A stretch of DNA of 64,000 nucleotides from Deroplatys truncata (GCA_030765065.1 CM060975.1:197068507-197132506); one strand, 5' to 3'. Counted from the first letter of the stretch, positions 31,125-43,104 are shown. Notes: a model not told the origin generated them from the sequence alone. Made by a program: numbers and translations.

Positions 31125-31680
31125 GGCCTGAGCAAAGGGAGTCGTGGTTTCGGTTCCCGTGGCCGACCTTCCTGACCAATGAGTTTTTTCGGAGGGTTTC
31201 CCGGGTCGCCAGGTGAATGCTGGGAACGATTCTCACATCCCCCGAATTTTCTGTCCCTCCGTTTCATCTCCATTCTCATTTCACTTCATCTTTCATCCAT
31301 TGGTTTCTTTCAGGATTGGAAGTGTCGGCGATGGTGTTTCGGTGCAGTGTGGCAGGGGAAAAGAATGCTCTTTGTGACTCTCTCCGTCCCTCGGCTTTCG
31401 GCTGGCTGCCGGGGGTATCCGAACCCTCTTGAGGGGCATTGGACCCCTTCTGTGCGGGGTGGGGTCCCCGGTCTGCCTGTCCGTCTGCCGGGGAATCTCT
31501 ATCTGGAAACTTAGGGACCCTGCCATTCCTGCGCCGTCATTCCTGGCTCCGGCCGCCCGGTGTCTCCTCTCGCCTCATCCTTCCTCCCGAGAACGCCCCC
31601 TTGTGAGGCGTAGGTCCAAATTCCCTTTGTGCATCAGTGCCGAGTCCCCTCCGTAGTCAGTCCAATCCAATTCAATCCAA
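31125..31680 (+). mobile_element. SINE S1, tail type a, nearly full
   Basis: Eroded head (GGTTTCGGTTCCCGTGGCCG), then the core (GGGTTTCCCGGGTCGCCAGG, TGAATGCTGGGA, CCCCCGAATTTTCTGTCCCT), a TTTCATC segment, and the full type a tail: GTCGGCGATGGTGTTTCGG, GTCTGCCTGTCCGTCTGCC, TATCTGGAAACTTAGGGACC, and the end GTGCCGAGTCCCCTCCG followed by AATCCAATTCAATCC. About 555 bp, long for a SINE. The many overlapping frames on both strands are not genes. Confidence 0.85.
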
Positions 31681-33175
31681 AGAATGGTGCTAAGGCTCTT
31701 CTACCATTAGTTATTTCAGAAAGATGGAGTTTTCTCTTAAGTAAGGGATAGGTGGTTCATAAAGAGTTCTCTTTTCTACTACCTCAATGTTTCTTTTGCA
31801 TGTATCTCGAATCTGAATGGTTGGGCGAGGGATACACAAATAGTATCTATTGTCCAGACACTTGGATGATCTCTGTTCTTATTTCTGTTGATCTTTATGT
31901 TCAATTCAGATGAGTTGAGGTTAATGCTGAACACTTATGCAGATTGTCCATATTCATGTTTGAATTTTTTTCATTGCAACACATTTAGGTGAAGCGTATG
32001 CCAATTTTGTGGTGCACATGTGCACACAAACACTCATATCCAGTCAACAATCGAAAATTTGCCACAGCTTCTTGTCTTTGTAATAAAAGCAGGGATACCA
32101 GCTTTCATGAACAAAAATTACCAAGGTTTATTACAATTTTTGGATCTATGTTTTTTCATCTAATTGTTTATAATAGTATTGTTTATAATTAATTTTGTAG
32201 CATAATTAGTTAACATTTTGGAGGGTTTTTGTAAGATTGGAGTGCATTTCTTCACGAGAGTATCTGCATATTCATTGTCTTCAAGGCCGTAATGAGCAGG
32301 TGCCCACTGATTTTTTGAGCTTCCCTTATTTCAGAGTTTATTTTGTGAAACAGTTGCTTGGATGGCTGCTGTTTAATCACTTAAAGTTGCTGCATTTTAG
32401 ACACGTTAAGTGTGTTACATTAAAAATTTCACCATTAAAATGCGTTGTTTTAATCCCAACTGATATATAGATATTTGAGTGAATCCTGCTCCAGCCCCAC
32501 TTTCTTTTCATCATACAGCGACCAATCAGTATAAACATGGAGTCACTCAGTCTCTGGACGCAAAGAAAGTATAGCTTACAGAGCCACAGCTTTCAATACA
32601 TCTGTTGTATATTATGTTTTTCTTACATATCTTCCAGAAATCAATTTGGAAATGTTCCAAAGGTGATAAATGGTATTAATTTTTCTATCTTGGCACTAGC
32701 AAATTGACTAGGTCTAAGTTCGTGAATTAGCGTTTTGAGTTTACAATTTTCTTGGTGCACTTTGATAACTATACCAGTAATTTGTTAAATATTCTTATTA
32801 GTTTTTCACATTGTATTAGGGCCAGTCTTATGATTTCTTGTTTATGTTATTGTTATGGTAATATCACTAAACTCAACATTTATTTGTGTTATTAATTCTA
32901 AAGTTTACATATTTTAACAGATAATAAACGCAATTTCGTTAAAAGCAAGTAAAGATTAAAATTATTAACCTTAAGATTTTCTTCTTCTTCCTCACTTCAT
33001 CACTATGCAAACTGCCTGTTCCGCCCTCAAAGTTGTTCTTTCCATCTTATAGGTCTTTCTAACTTACTTTTGCCCTTTGGTTTATAGTCACATGCTGATT
33101 TAGTAGTCTAGGTAACTCCATTCTTTTCAGACATTGCTTCCATTTTTTTTCAGGTAAATTCCTTGATTTTATCTT
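31681..33175. other. AT-rich, no gene recognised
   Basis: 1.5 kb with no supported coding or repeat match; frames near 31989 and 32237 carry no domain. Confidence 0.4.
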
Positions 33176-33179
33176 TACT

Positions 33180-33310
33180 GAATATGCCTCCTGAGGTTCC
33201 TTCACTTCGTACCTTCCTCCTTACGGGTGGTAGCCGCAATAGATCTCCCGTAGGTCGCAGTGCGCTAGATGCACCCCTCCGTAGTATAATCTATCCCTAT
33301 ATATTTAATT
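33180..33310 (+). mobile_element. SINE S1 type b tail end
   Basis: TTCCTTCACTTCGTACCTTC, GGTGGTAGCCGCAATAGATC and GTAGGTCGCAGTGCGCTAGA match the tail end at 58535-58620 (AGGCTGTTAGCCACAATAG, AGGCCGCAGTGCGCGAGG). Head and core are missing. Confidence 0.75.
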
Positions 33311-33855
33311 CTATTCTTATATCTTCATTACGTATTTTATCTAAATTTGTACAGCGCATCAATGAAGCTTGTACGAGTTACAACTTCTTTGTCATTGCCT
33401 AGATTTCGCACCACTAAACAACATAGGAACAGCTATAATTTAAAAAAGTATTTAATCTTGTATCTTTGGTCTTTCCTTGGATTCATAAAAATTCAAAAAA
33501 TAAAAAACAAAGAGAGATACAAGACATTAAGGGTTTTATAGTTTAAAATAAAAATATTGATCTTCTACATAAAAATTAAGTTATTAAAAAGGATTCAAAG
33601 AATTAGAAAATGCAAATAATATTATAACTTACAATTAAATAAAATTAAATAATAAATAATTTAATAACACCTCTCAGTTTATTGTGAATGTTCCATTCAC
33701 GTTTCGAGTAATCAATTCGGGATTAAATGCTTTGAATATGGACCAATCACAGTTGATCTTGTATTTTATTTTTAATTTTATCGATTTTATTTAATACTTA
33801 GAAATACAATTTATTTTTATCTTTCTCTTTAGGTTTACGTTATTATATCTCGCAC
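33311..33855. other. AT-rich spacer
   Basis: Strongly A/T-rich with AAATAAATAATTTAATAA tracts near 33640; nothing coding. Confidence 0.5.
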
Positions 33856-33857
33856 AC

Positions 33858-34250
33858 CGTAACCTACATAGGCTTACTGCGGCTATCACCAGGAGAAAGG
33901 GTTGAAATAAAGGACCACTGGGCGCAGGCAGACACGCCACAGAGACGCCCCGAACAGTTCAAGATTCGAATGCCCATCCCACTGCTTGAACTGCCTACAA
34001 AGGGCAATGAACGACTGTCGACCAAGCAGCCCTTTAGTGTCACGGGGAGTACTCTTTCCTTTGAGCATGCATCCATGCCATCTTCGGCACTGCCATACGC
34101 CACAAAACCTAGAGGCACAGCTGAAACATGAAAAGGAAACGGAATGAAAGGAAATTATGGAAAGGAAATCGTGCTAGAAGAGAAACTATCCCAGCATTCT
34201 CCTACCGACCAGGGAAAACCACGAAAAACTTCCGCGCTCGGCGCTATTTT
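33858..34250 (-). mobile_element. SINE S1, tail type b
   Basis: Minus strand. The core is at the right (ACCGACCAGGGAAAACCACG, 34202-34225); the type b tail to the left includes CACAAAACCTAGAGGCAC (the reverse of GTGCCTCTAGGTTTTGTG) and the GGTGATAGCCGCAG end near 33885. The tRNA-like head is missing. Tail matches copies at 46690 and 58341. Confidence 0.8.
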
Positions 34251-34900
34251 TCTCTTACTGTGGCCTAAATTCTATGTTTTCCCGGAAATCGTCGGCATTT
34301 ATTATTCAACTGTTGTGGAAAATTAAATTAACATATTATAGACTCCCTCCTTTCATTATTTAATTTGCGAAATGTTAAAATAAATGCAATTCAATTCTGG
34401 TGCTCTCGTCAGATTAACTTAAAGGTAGATATAAAAATAACTTTTATATGAATAGTCAGTAGAAGTTCAATAAATGCTAAAGGCTGCAGAAAGTCGCATG
34501 GCGGTTGCACGACAGATATTTTTCCTTTTAGTTCTGCAGTGTTAATTTATGTAGCTATTGTACAGCACTAAATCTTTTGTTTCCAAGCGCATTACTGTCT
34601 CTAGTCCCCTTTTTCTGAGAATTTAAAGGGTTCTGCATCTAGACTAGAGCATGACTCAGCCAAGTGACCCCTTACATCCCTTCTGGACGTGATGGATGGC
34701 TGACTGCATTAGCTAGAGAGACACTTTTTCTTCATGGCCACAGAAAAACCGCAGCTTTTAGCTTTGATTGTGGGAGATCCATTCGTCCCTCTTCAGCCGA
34801 ATCCAGTGAGTAGCAGCATAAACATCGTTTGTAATACTTTGTAAATGCGATTCCTTCACACTTCATTGGTCAAGCGCACGAGCATATCGTCTTTTATTAT
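34251..34900. other. No feature recognised
   Basis: Low-copy DNA, no matching repeats. Confidence 0.4.
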
Positions 34901-34902
34901 CA

Positions 34903-34950
34903 ACTAGCCGAACCCGAAGCTTGCGTTATTGCGTCAATTGCGGAAAATCA
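34903..34950 (+). mobile_element. Start of an RTE-like short element
   Basis: AACTAGCCGAACCCGAAGCT resembles the CTAGCxxACCCG start of small RTE-type retroposons of insects. It is cut off after about 45 bp by a CT-rich tract (34950-35040). A related start is at 59979. Confidence 0.35.
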
Positions 34951-35040
34951 TTCTTTCTCTCTCCCTCTCTGTTTCTGCTTTCCTCACTCTCCCTCTTTCT
35001 CCTACTTCAAACCTCTCTCTCCCCCTCTTTTTCCTCTTCT
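34950..35040. repeat. CT-rich simple tract
   Basis: Runs of CTCTCTCCCTCT and CCTCTTTTTCCTCTT just before the S1 copy; simple sequence. Confidence 0.7.
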
Positions 35041-35041
35041 G

Positions 35042-35640
35042 CGTACCGAGCGAGGTGGCGCCGCGGTAACATGTGCGACTCGCATTCTGGAGGTCCCAGG
35101 TTGGGTCCCCAGCGTCCGCCCACTCTGACACCTGGGTTGTTTATGGTTTCCCCGGGTCGGCAGGCAACTACTGGGGAGGTTTATCTACTACCACGACTTT
35201 CTTGCCCCTCATTTTGCTGTACCCATCATCTTCCTTGGTATCTATTTCAGGGTTGTAGAACCAGGCGACGGCGTTCGGTAGGTTGCGGCTGGGCGATGGA
35301 TGTGCCTTCTGCAGAGGTTTCTTTCTTAGCGCCGTTGCAAAATTGTCCAGTTAGGACTCGCCTCCGGTGCACTCGGGGGGTAGCCCCTTAGGGGGAACTC
35401 CGGAGATTAGGGGTTTATGGAAGGGCCCGATCGGCTTCGAATGCGTTTGATTTGGAAACTTTAGGGACCACGCCCATGATCTGATCGCCCTTCGGATCCT
35501 GTCTCCTGCATCCCTCCCAGGGGTCACGATAGAAACAAAAAGGGGCATTGTGGCCTACTTGCGATGCTCTATTCCGTTTCGGGGGTCCCTCTGTTCGTAT
35601 CTTTACCTCCTCTTCTCCGTCCCTATGCAACGTACATGTC
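35042..35640 (+). mobile_element. SINE S1, tail type c, full length
   Basis: Full head (CCGAGCGAGGTGGCGCCGC, TGTGCGACTCGCATTCTGG, box B GGTTGGGTCCC), core (GGTTGTTTATGGTTTCCCCG, GGTCGGCAGGCAACTACTGG), CATCATCTTCCTTGGTATC, and tail c (GGGTTGTAGAACCAGGCGAC, GTTGCGGCTGGGCGATGG, GAAACTTTAGGGACCACG). About 600 bp. It belongs to the same subgroup as 49918. Confidence 0.85.
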
Positions 35641-35644
35641 ACGT

Positions 35645-36655
35645 GATGTTTTCTAAACATGTGATACATTTTTATCCGGAGTGCTAATAAAACTTTTAAA
35701 AAAAGTTAAATCCTTTAAGCTTACTATAGGCAGGGGCAGAGATAGTAAAATTAGACGTTCACTAGATAACAAAGACTTCAAAGTAAAAGTAACCACATAT
35801 ACAAACAAAACAAAGTACGGCCTGAGATATTTCAATTGCCAAACATTCCATTATCCTGAAAAGATGAACGTCGGGAAACTCTAAGCTCTATGGGCCCCCT
35901 TCAACCATTTTATTCATTCATCGTGTAATGGAACCTACACGGCTTAATGAACGTTAAGTTTAAAAAACCTTATGGTAGCTTTAAAATTCATGGACACTGA
36001 GCCTGCAAAATTAATAAAAGCACCGTTTTATCACCTTCTGATTTATGTTGGTGATGCTGAAATAATCCCATGTTACGACCCAAAATTTAACTTGCCTTTT
36101 ATATAAAAGCTTTAAAGCGTGCTAATTATGTTCTCTATGGGAACACTCTAAATAAAAATTTGTAGCTCTAATTGTGAACACAAACAGACATAAATTAGGT
36201 TGTCGCCGTCGGATATTTCATTTTTCCGAGTGTGCTTTTCTGATAAAACCAACTGACGTGTCTTATTAAGTGCCCCTCCACGCGGCACTTGAAATAAACA
36301 AATATGTAAAGCTGTTCTCCCTACAAATCGTGATGCGAGTCGAATCCAATTAGCCACTGGACAAAGCGTCGCGCAAATGTTTGCAGCTTAGCACGAGATT
36401 ATATTTCGGTCCGGAAAGAAGGAAGGGTTGTGTGTCCCTTCCTGTACTGCAAATGACAGCTAAGAGAACCTCTTCTGTGCTGGATTTTCCGATGAGCCTA
36501 GCTTGAAGTAGGAGTATATATCCCAGTGATATTATGGCTTTGTCGCTTCCGACAATCTCCTGGTTTTTCGTAGGTAATATAGGAGGTTTGAGATCATCGA
36601 ATAAGTTCAAGCCTGGAATGATATTTATTATGACTTTTCAGGAATAAAAATAAAC
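35645..36655. other. No gene recognised
   Basis: Low-copy DNA. Frames at 35681-35884 (+, lysine-rich) and 36350-36610 (-) have no recognisable domains or splice context. Confidence 0.4.
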
Positions 36656-36658
36656 CGT

Positions 36659-37428
36659 TGTGTTACATTTACATAGGTTTCTCTACCCTCATTCATTTCT
36701 ACTGGGTCTACAAATTATTCTTACGAAAGTTTTTCCTATCTATTTCGTTTTAATCGAGATAAACCTTTCCAGAAATAGCAAATTTTAAATTTCTTACGCT
36801 CGCTTTAAAATCCGTACTCCTTCCATGATATTGTGAGAAATAACTGAAAATCGGCAGGACTTTAAAAGAATGACTAAATATTGAACAATTCAAACCATCA
36901 GTAACAAATATCTAGGAAATGGCTGATGTCATAAAAAAAATTGCTGGAAATAAATTGTGTGCTTTAAAGAGATCTGCATTTCTTGTGTAGTACGTTTTCG
37001 TCTATCCCTTAACATTTACCGTTATACAGGATAATACAAAGACTATTACCAGAAAATTCAAGATATGAATTCTTTTGTCAGGTGAATATCTTTAATATAT
37101 GGTATTTTACTAAAAATCATTAGACCAATTTTTTTAGACAAATAAAAAAATTTAGAACAATCTTCCATGTGAAGGGTAGTTTGGGGTGGGTTTTTTTCTT
37201 GAAAGTCTTCGTGTTGCATCTTCGGAAGGTATTGAACCCAAATATCAATTTTGGTATTTATCCTTAGTTTTATTTTTGAGTTATGCTGTTCACAGTCTCA
37301 AACACACACAATTGCATTTTTGAGATTTATAGGCCTTAAAATATGTATTTCCGGTGAAATCTCGGTATCGAATTTTTGGGTGGAATGCAATACCTTCTCT
37401 ACGTACAAAGTACGTGGTAGAGAAAATA
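36659..37428 (+). mobile_element. Repeat H, diverged subfamily
   Basis: Left end GTGTTACATTTACATAGG to 3' end GTGGTAGAGAAAATAA. The microsatellite is reduced to about 10 bp (AACACACACA near 37301). Differs from the reference by many substitutions and small indels, so it is an older copy. Confidence 0.8.
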
Positions 37429-37650
37429 ATATATACAAATAGTGTCATAATTACTAAAAACTACACACAGTAAATCTAACTTCCACTTGCGTTTAGTTTA
37501 AAAATCACCAAATCGCGAGTATTAGTAACAAGGGCAAAATGAAACAAGCCTAATTTCAAAAGCAAAGGTTAAGTGTTATTTACAATTACAATACAATGAA
37601 ACTGCAAAAGAACATTTATTTTCAAAACAACGAATAAAGCCTATTAGTTT
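37429..37650. other. AT-rich spacer
   Basis: Nothing recognised. Confidence 0.4.
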
Positions 37651-37654
37651 GACA

Positions 37655-38030
37655 AGTCAAGCTCAGCGGTAACTGTCAGGTTCTCAATCGGGAGGTTAGA
37701 TTTCCTGTGGGCCGGCCACTCTGACCTTGGGTTTTTTCGCGGTTTTCCCTGGTTTGTAGGCAAATGCTGGATTTCATTTTCTTATGTTTCAGGATCGAAG
37801 TATCAGATGAGTGGACGGCAGGCGAGGCGTGAGTCCGCTTTGTTGGTTGAACTGTCTGCTCTGGCGTTCGGTGTGTGAGGGGCCCTAAGAGAGCGATAGG
37901 CCGCCGGCGTCAGGTTGTAATACCTGAATACGTTAGGGACCCCGCATTTGTCCGGCCCGTCGTCCGGATCTGGTGGCCCTCTGTGTCCTACCTCTTCTTT
38001 CTGGTTGTTTCTAGAAGCACAATAGGCGAC
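37655..38030 (+). mobile_element. SINE S1, tail type c-like, diverged
   Basis: Eroded head (CTCAGCGGTAACTGTCAGG, TCAATCGGGAGGT), core (CCTTGGGTTTTTTCGCGG, TTTGTAGGCAAATGCTGG), TTTCAGGATCGAAG, then a tail ending ACGTTAGGGACCCCGC, GTCCGGATCTGG, GTTTCTAGAAGCAC, comparable to 35455-35540. Confidence 0.6.
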
Positions 38031-38299
38031 TGTATGCTTCAGTGTCGAAATCTTCCGCTTCTTAATAACCATAAACATTGCTCTTAATGGTCTCTTTTTG
38101 TGTTGAATCTCCCGCAATGGAAATCAAATCACGGATGCTATTCATTGCTTAAGGTTGTGCTTAAAAATGTAGCTAAGAGTCTTTCATATACGTGAATGCT
38201 GTAATTTATCTCCAAATAAGCACCGATTTGCTAGTATACAACATATTTTTAAACGCTATTCGTCCATATCGCAGTTATATCATAAGACTAAACTTTTTT

Positions 38300-38357
38300 A
38301 ACTCATCTACTACTTAGTTACCTAAACTAGAAGAAGTATTTCGTTGCACCCAAAAAA
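38300..38357 (-). mobile_element. Repeat H 3' end fragment
   Basis: CTACTACTTAGTTACCTAAAC and TTGCACCCAAAAAAA are the inverted 3' end of H (compare 41-68). The A-run is shared with the left end of the next, oppositely oriented H copy. Confidence 0.6.
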
Positions 38358-38358
38358 A

Positions 38359-39137
38359 TCTGATGTTTTACATTCACATGACTGATCTCTACCCTCTAGC
38401 GTTTATTAGTGGGTATACACATTTCGTTATAAATACAAAGGGAATAACGATAGTCAAATGGACACTACTGGCCTTAAAATTCCCTGTTGTTTTAGTGCAA
38501 TCGCGAGAAACAACTGAATATGAAAAGATTTGTAAAGAATGAGAAATATAGAACAATTCGAACCATTAATAACGGATATCTCGGAAATGGCTGATGCCAC
38601 AAAAACAACGTACTTTAAGTAAATTGTCTTTTAAAGAGATCCACATTTTTTGTGTAGTATATGCGTTTTTGTCTATCGCTTAACGTTTATAAGTTATACA
38701 AGATTATACAAAATTTCTTCCATATGAAGTGGGCTTCACAGACTATTCCCATAAAATTCAATATATGCATGTTATTTGTACTGCAAAATATCTTTGATGT
38801 ATGGTATTTTAATAAAAACCGTTAGAGGCATTGTTTAGAAAATAAAAGATTTCGAAAAATCTTCCATGTAAAGGGTAGTTTGGAGTGAGGATATTTTCTT
38901 GAAAATATTCCTGTCGCATTCTTTCGAAGGTACTGAACCCAAATACCAAGTTATCCTCCTTTTCCTTTTGAGTTATGATGTTCACAAACACACACAGATA
39001 CACTACACCTTTTTTCTAAAAATGCTTTTTTGTATTTAGGGGCCTCAAAACATGTATTTCCGTGAAATCTCGTTATCAAATTTTTGTGTGTAAGCAATAC
39101 CGTCTCTATTTACTATTTTCGTGTTAGAGAAAGTAAA
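38359..39137 (+). mobile_element. Repeat H, diverged subfamily
   Basis: Left end TCTGATGTTTTACATTCAC to 3' end GTTAGAGAAAGTAAA. A small deletion in the left segment joins GTGGGTATACA to CATTTCG. Microsatellite minimal. Confidence 0.8.
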
Positions 39138-39204
39138 CAAACATATCAATTGTTAACCAAATAAGTATTTTGAAATGTCTTAAAAACTAAAAAAACAATA
39201 CTGT

Positions 39205-39205
<1 letters not shown>

Positions 39206-39244
<39 letters not shown>
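39206..39244. repeat. (TG)n microsatellite
   Basis: About 19 perfect TG units between two H copies. Confidence 0.95.
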
Positions 39245-39245
<1 letters not shown>

Positions 39246-39289
39246 TGAGAAACAAAGGAACGGACATAACATTTCAAAAGTGTGTTAGT

Positions 39290-39835
39290 TTGAAATGGAA
39301 AATTCCAACCAATAATATGAACTATTCAGAAACAGTTAACGCTACAAAAGGATGATTTAACACAAGTAGTGTATTTTAATAAATCATATCTTTCTTAATA
39401 GGACTATGCATATCTTTCATAGTCCCATAGTTATATAAAACTAAACCAGAATGGAGTCTTCATAGGCTATTCACAGAAAATTCAAAATGTACATTTTATT
39501 CCTCAAATCACTGCGTCAGTCATATGGTATTTTAACCAAATCTTTGAGTTATTTTTGGGAAATTAAACAGAAAAGAAAAATGTACATGCACTGGGTAGTT
39601 TAGGCTGGGAGAATTTCCTAGAAAATTTTCCTGTAAATCCTTGAGAAATGTTGAACTTAAATACCGTGTTATTCCATCTTTCTTTTTTATTACTAACACG
39701 TGCGCGCGGACCAAAAAGGCTTTTTGGGGGGGTCAGAAATTTCAAAATGTGTTTCCGGTAACATCTAGATATCGAATTTTTGGGTGGAAAGCAATAGTTG
39801 GTCTAGCTAAAATAGGTAAATGTCAGAGAAGCTAA
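39290..39835 (+). mobile_element. Repeat H, very old copy
   Basis: Heavily diverged but collinear: CAGTTAACGCTACAAAA, GGCTATTCACAGAAAATTC, CATATGGTATTTTAACCAAA, CGAATTTTTGGGTGGAAAGC. The microsatellite slot holds only ACACGTGCGCGCGGACC. The 3' end is eroded (GTCAGAGAAGCTAAAA). Confidence 0.65.
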
Positions 39836-40109
39836 AAATCAACCATCGGAGTCTGCACTGTACCAAATGGAGAATAAGTATATGTAGAACATCAGTACAT
39901 AGGTATTTGCAGAATCATGAGAATCTGTAAGGAATTGCCTCGTGGTTCATACGCTTGAATTTTAAGCTAAAAGCGTTAAACAATGCAATAGGGATACATT
40001 TACATGTTATATTCGCTTACTAAAGTGACACTGGTTTGGTAACGCAATACGAGTTAATAAACATTTAACGTTTTCTTAGTCTGATTTTCGATCTTTAACT
40101 AAAAAAAAT
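39836..40109. other. Spacer, nothing recognised
   Basis: No repeat match or frame. Confidence 0.4.
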
Positions 40110-40935
40110 TGATGTGTTACACTTACATGACCTTCTCCACTCTTGTACAAACTATTTTTACAAACGCTTTTTTTCTCCATATCTTCATGTTAATCGAGAT
40201 GTTAATCTTATTGCTAATTTTCTTGTAGATGCAAGGGGAATTGGTAGGCTTTAAGCCATAGTCAAATATTTTAAGAGCAGGTTGCTATGTGGAGTATTCC
40301 ATTCTCTTTGTATGTCCAGGACAAAAAAGTGAATAACGAATTTCCATTTGAGAAAAAGTATAAGTATTGGAAAATTTAAGAGAATAACAAGCAATATATC
40401 GAAAATGGTTCACTCAACAAAAAAATGTATATAACATAAACAGTGTATTTTAACGCGATCTACATTTTTTGTGTAGTAACATTTTGTCTATCTCTTATGG
40501 TTTACCAGTCATGCAAAAGTCGTTCACAATGAAGAATGCTTTTGGAGACATTCCCAGAAAATTCAAGACATACATTTTATTTTGATGAAAGTATCTTAAA
40601 TATACGATATTTTAATCAAAATCGTTAGAGCCATTTTTATAAAAATTTAAATTTTCGAAAAATGTTCCATGTGAAGGGTAATCTGGGAGGGGGGATTTTC
40701 TTGAAAACCTTTGTGTCGCATCTCTGGAAGATACTGAACCTAAATACCAAGTTTGGTGTTTATCCGACTGTCCGTTTCTGAGTTATGCTGTTCACAGACA
40801 CACATACAGACACACACACGGACATGTTTCCAAAAATGTTTTTTTTAAATTATTTCCGGTGAAATCTCGGTATCGAATTTTTGGGTGGAATACAATACTT
40901 CCCCTACTTACTATACGTAGTAGAGAAAGCAAAAA
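40110..40935 (+). mobile_element. Repeat H, near-full copy
   Basis: Left end TTGATGTGTTACACTTAC following eight A, CTCCACTCTTGTACAAACT subfamily end, short CA tract at about 40797-40820, 3' hairpin and GTAGAGAAAGCAAAA. It is followed immediately by another H left end at 40938. Confidence 0.85.
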
Positions 40936-40937
40936 GT

Positions 40938-41606
40938 CTTAAGTGTTACATTCATATGACTTTTCTCCATCATCCTATACTTTTGTATAGCTTCCACAAT
41001 ATATTCTTTATCTTATATAATATTTATAATATCTTATTTTTCTATCTTCATGTTAATCGAGATAAACCTTTGGAGAAGCATTTAGTTTATTTACACGCAA
41101 TTCATTGCAGGTACAAGGAGGAAGCAAAAAAGAAAAGCGAGTCAAATGTTTAAAAGCAAATCGCTTTTACCCTGTCCTTGATATTTCATGCTCTTACCAC
41201 GAAATCGCGAGAAACAACTGAATAGCGACAGCACCTAAAAAAGACAAAGTTCTCAAAAATTCAAACCATTAAAAGCGGATATCATGGAAATGGCTGATGC
41301 CACAAAAATGTTATTTGAAATAAATTGTGTGTTTTAAAGAAATCAACATATTTTAAAATTATGATCTAGTTTGTCTCTATTAGTTTTTCAGTTATAAAAA
41401 AATTATGCAAAATTCCTTCCAAATGAAGAGGATTTCACAAGTTCTCTCCAAAATATTCAAGATATTTTATTTTCCATTTAAATATATTAAATGTATAGAT
41501 TTGTACTTAAAATCGTTGAGCTAGTTTTGAGAAAATATAATATTTTGAACAATTTCAATATAAAGGATAGTTTGGAGTAAAGAATTTTCTTGAAAATCTT
41601 CATGTC
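40938..41606 (+). mobile_element. Repeat H, 3' truncated
   Basis: Starts TTAAGTGTTACATTCATATG directly after the previous copy's end and stops in the conserved block (TTCTTGAAAATCTTCATGTC). LINE L sequence takes over there. Confidence 0.75.
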
Positions 41607-41883
41607 ATTTTGCGTTGTCCTATACGATACAGATTTCTATCATTAATCCGGATGCACCTCAGCCTTGGGCTTATTGTGCAGTCTGTATCGTTCTAAATCC
41701 AATTAATTACCCTTGCACCCTTTACCAAGGAATACAGTCTCATAACAGATATGATTACAAACTCTTCTGATTCTAAAGGCATTTTCCCGAAGGCAACACA
41801 TCTCCTGTGACACTTGGGCTGTTTCAGTTTTTCTTGCACAATCTGCAATCTAAGTTATCCTGAAACACTTCCATCATACAACG
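41606..41883 (-). pseudogene. LINE L 3' fragment
   Basis: Reverse complement aligns with the LINE at 16420-16560. TATGAGACTGTATTCCTTGG / GTAAAGGGTGCAAGG corresponds to TATGAGACTGTATTTCTTG / TTAAAGGGTGCAG, and a following GAACGATACAG block matches AAACGATACAG. Upstream it extends into a CRLC-type zinc-knuckle-like stretch (GATTGCAGATTGTGC). Several stops; dead. Confidence 0.7.
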
Positions 41884-41928
41884 CTCAGTTTTGGAGATAT
41901 TGTACAGTCTCAACTTAATGGTCCAGCC

Positions 41929-41931
<3 letters not shown>
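41884..41931 (+). mobile_element. Element P right-end fragment
   Basis: GTTTTGGAGATATTGTACAG then TCTCAACTTAATGG and CCAGCCTA match 6782-6823 of the P right arm, ending at a TA-rich target. Confidence 0.7.

Positions 41932-41975
<44 letters not shown>
41932..41975. repeat. (TA)n microsatellite
   Basis: About 20 TA units at the end of the P fragment, consistent with expansion of a TA-type target site. Confidence 0.9.
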
Positions 41976-41978
<3 letters not shown>

Positions 41979-42021
41979 TCGATACCTTTGCAAGAGTAAT
42001 TTACTCTCTCACTAATTATTT

Positions 42022-42141
42022 TTACGTTCTCTACCACGCACCTAGTAGATAGAGGAAATATTTCATTCCACCAAATATATTGATATCGGGATTTCACCGG
42101 AAATACATGTTTTGAGGTCATCTGAATCCAAAAAAAGTATT
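42022..42141 (-). mobile_element. Repeat H 3' fragment interrupted by another H
   Basis: Starts TTACGTTCTCTACCACGCAC, runs to AATCCAAAAAAAGTATTTTT, and is then replaced by the 3' end of the next H copy, ACTTTCTCTACTACG, at 42144. Confidence 0.75.
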
Positions 42142-43097
42142 TTTACTTTCTCTACTACGTATAGTAAGTAGGGGAAGTATTGTATTCCACACAAAAATTC
42201 GATACCGAGATTTCACCGCAAATTTATGTTTTGAGACCCCCTGAATCCAAAATAAAAACCATTTTTGCAAAACATGTCCGTGTGTGTGTGTCTGTATGTG
42301 CGTCTGTGAACAGCATAACTCAGAAACGAACACTCGGATAAACACCAAACTTGGTATTTAGGTTCAGTATCTTCCAGAGATGCGACACGAAGGTTTTCAA
42401 GAAAATCCCCCCCACCCCAGACTACCCTTTACATGGAGCATTTTTCGAAAATTTTAATTTTCTCAAAAATGGCTCTAACGATTTTGATTGAAATATCATA
42501 TGTTTAAGATATTTTCATGACAAATAAAATGTATATCTCAAATTTTCTGGGAATGTCTCCAAAAGTATTTTTCATTGTGAGCGACTTTTGCATAACTGGT
42601 AAACTATAAGAGATAGACAAAGTTTTACTACACAAAAATGTAGATCGCATTAAAATACACAATTTATGTCATATACATTTTTTTGTTGAGTGAACCATTG
42701 AGATATTGCTTGTTATTCCCTTAAATTTTTTAATACCTATTTTCTCAAATGGGAATTTGTTATTCACTTTTTTGTCTTGGATATGCAAAGAGTATTAATC
42801 TGTGGCAAAGGGAATGGTGCTGCACATAGCAACCAGCTATTAAGAGATTGCTTAAAGGCTACTGTATTTCTATATTGCCCTTGCAAATACAAAACAAGGG
42901 GAATATAGTACGCCTTAAGCGATAGTCTAATATTTTTAGAACTGGTGGCTATGTGTAAAATGTAATTCTCTTTGCATGTCAAAAGATCGTTTCTACAAAT
43001 GCTTATCTCGATTAATATGAAATAGATGGAGAATAAGAGTTTGTATAAATAGTTTGTACAAGAGTAGAGAATGTCATGTGAGTGTAGCACATCAGAT
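42142..43097 (-). mobile_element. Repeat H, full copy with extra left segment
   Basis: Complete from the 3' end (ACTTTCTCTACTACGTATAG) to the left end GAGTGTAGCACATCAGA. Short GTGTGT tract at about 42280-42305. The left region is longer than the reference: the AGCAACCAG/GCTTAAAGG block near 42830-42870 recurs in variant form near 42915-42955. Total length about 955 bp. Confidence 0.8.
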
Positions 43098-43104
43098 TTT
43101 TAGA

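Noticed and set aside
31179-31656. Overlapping 111-, 77- and 75-codon frames as genes
   Set aside because: All lie within the S1 type a SINE; other copies of the same SINE do not keep the frames.
41932-41975. TA run as a replication origin or telomere-like site
   Set aside because: A simple microsatellite at the end of element P; TA expansion at a target site is the simpler reading. No TTAGG arrays were seen anywhere.
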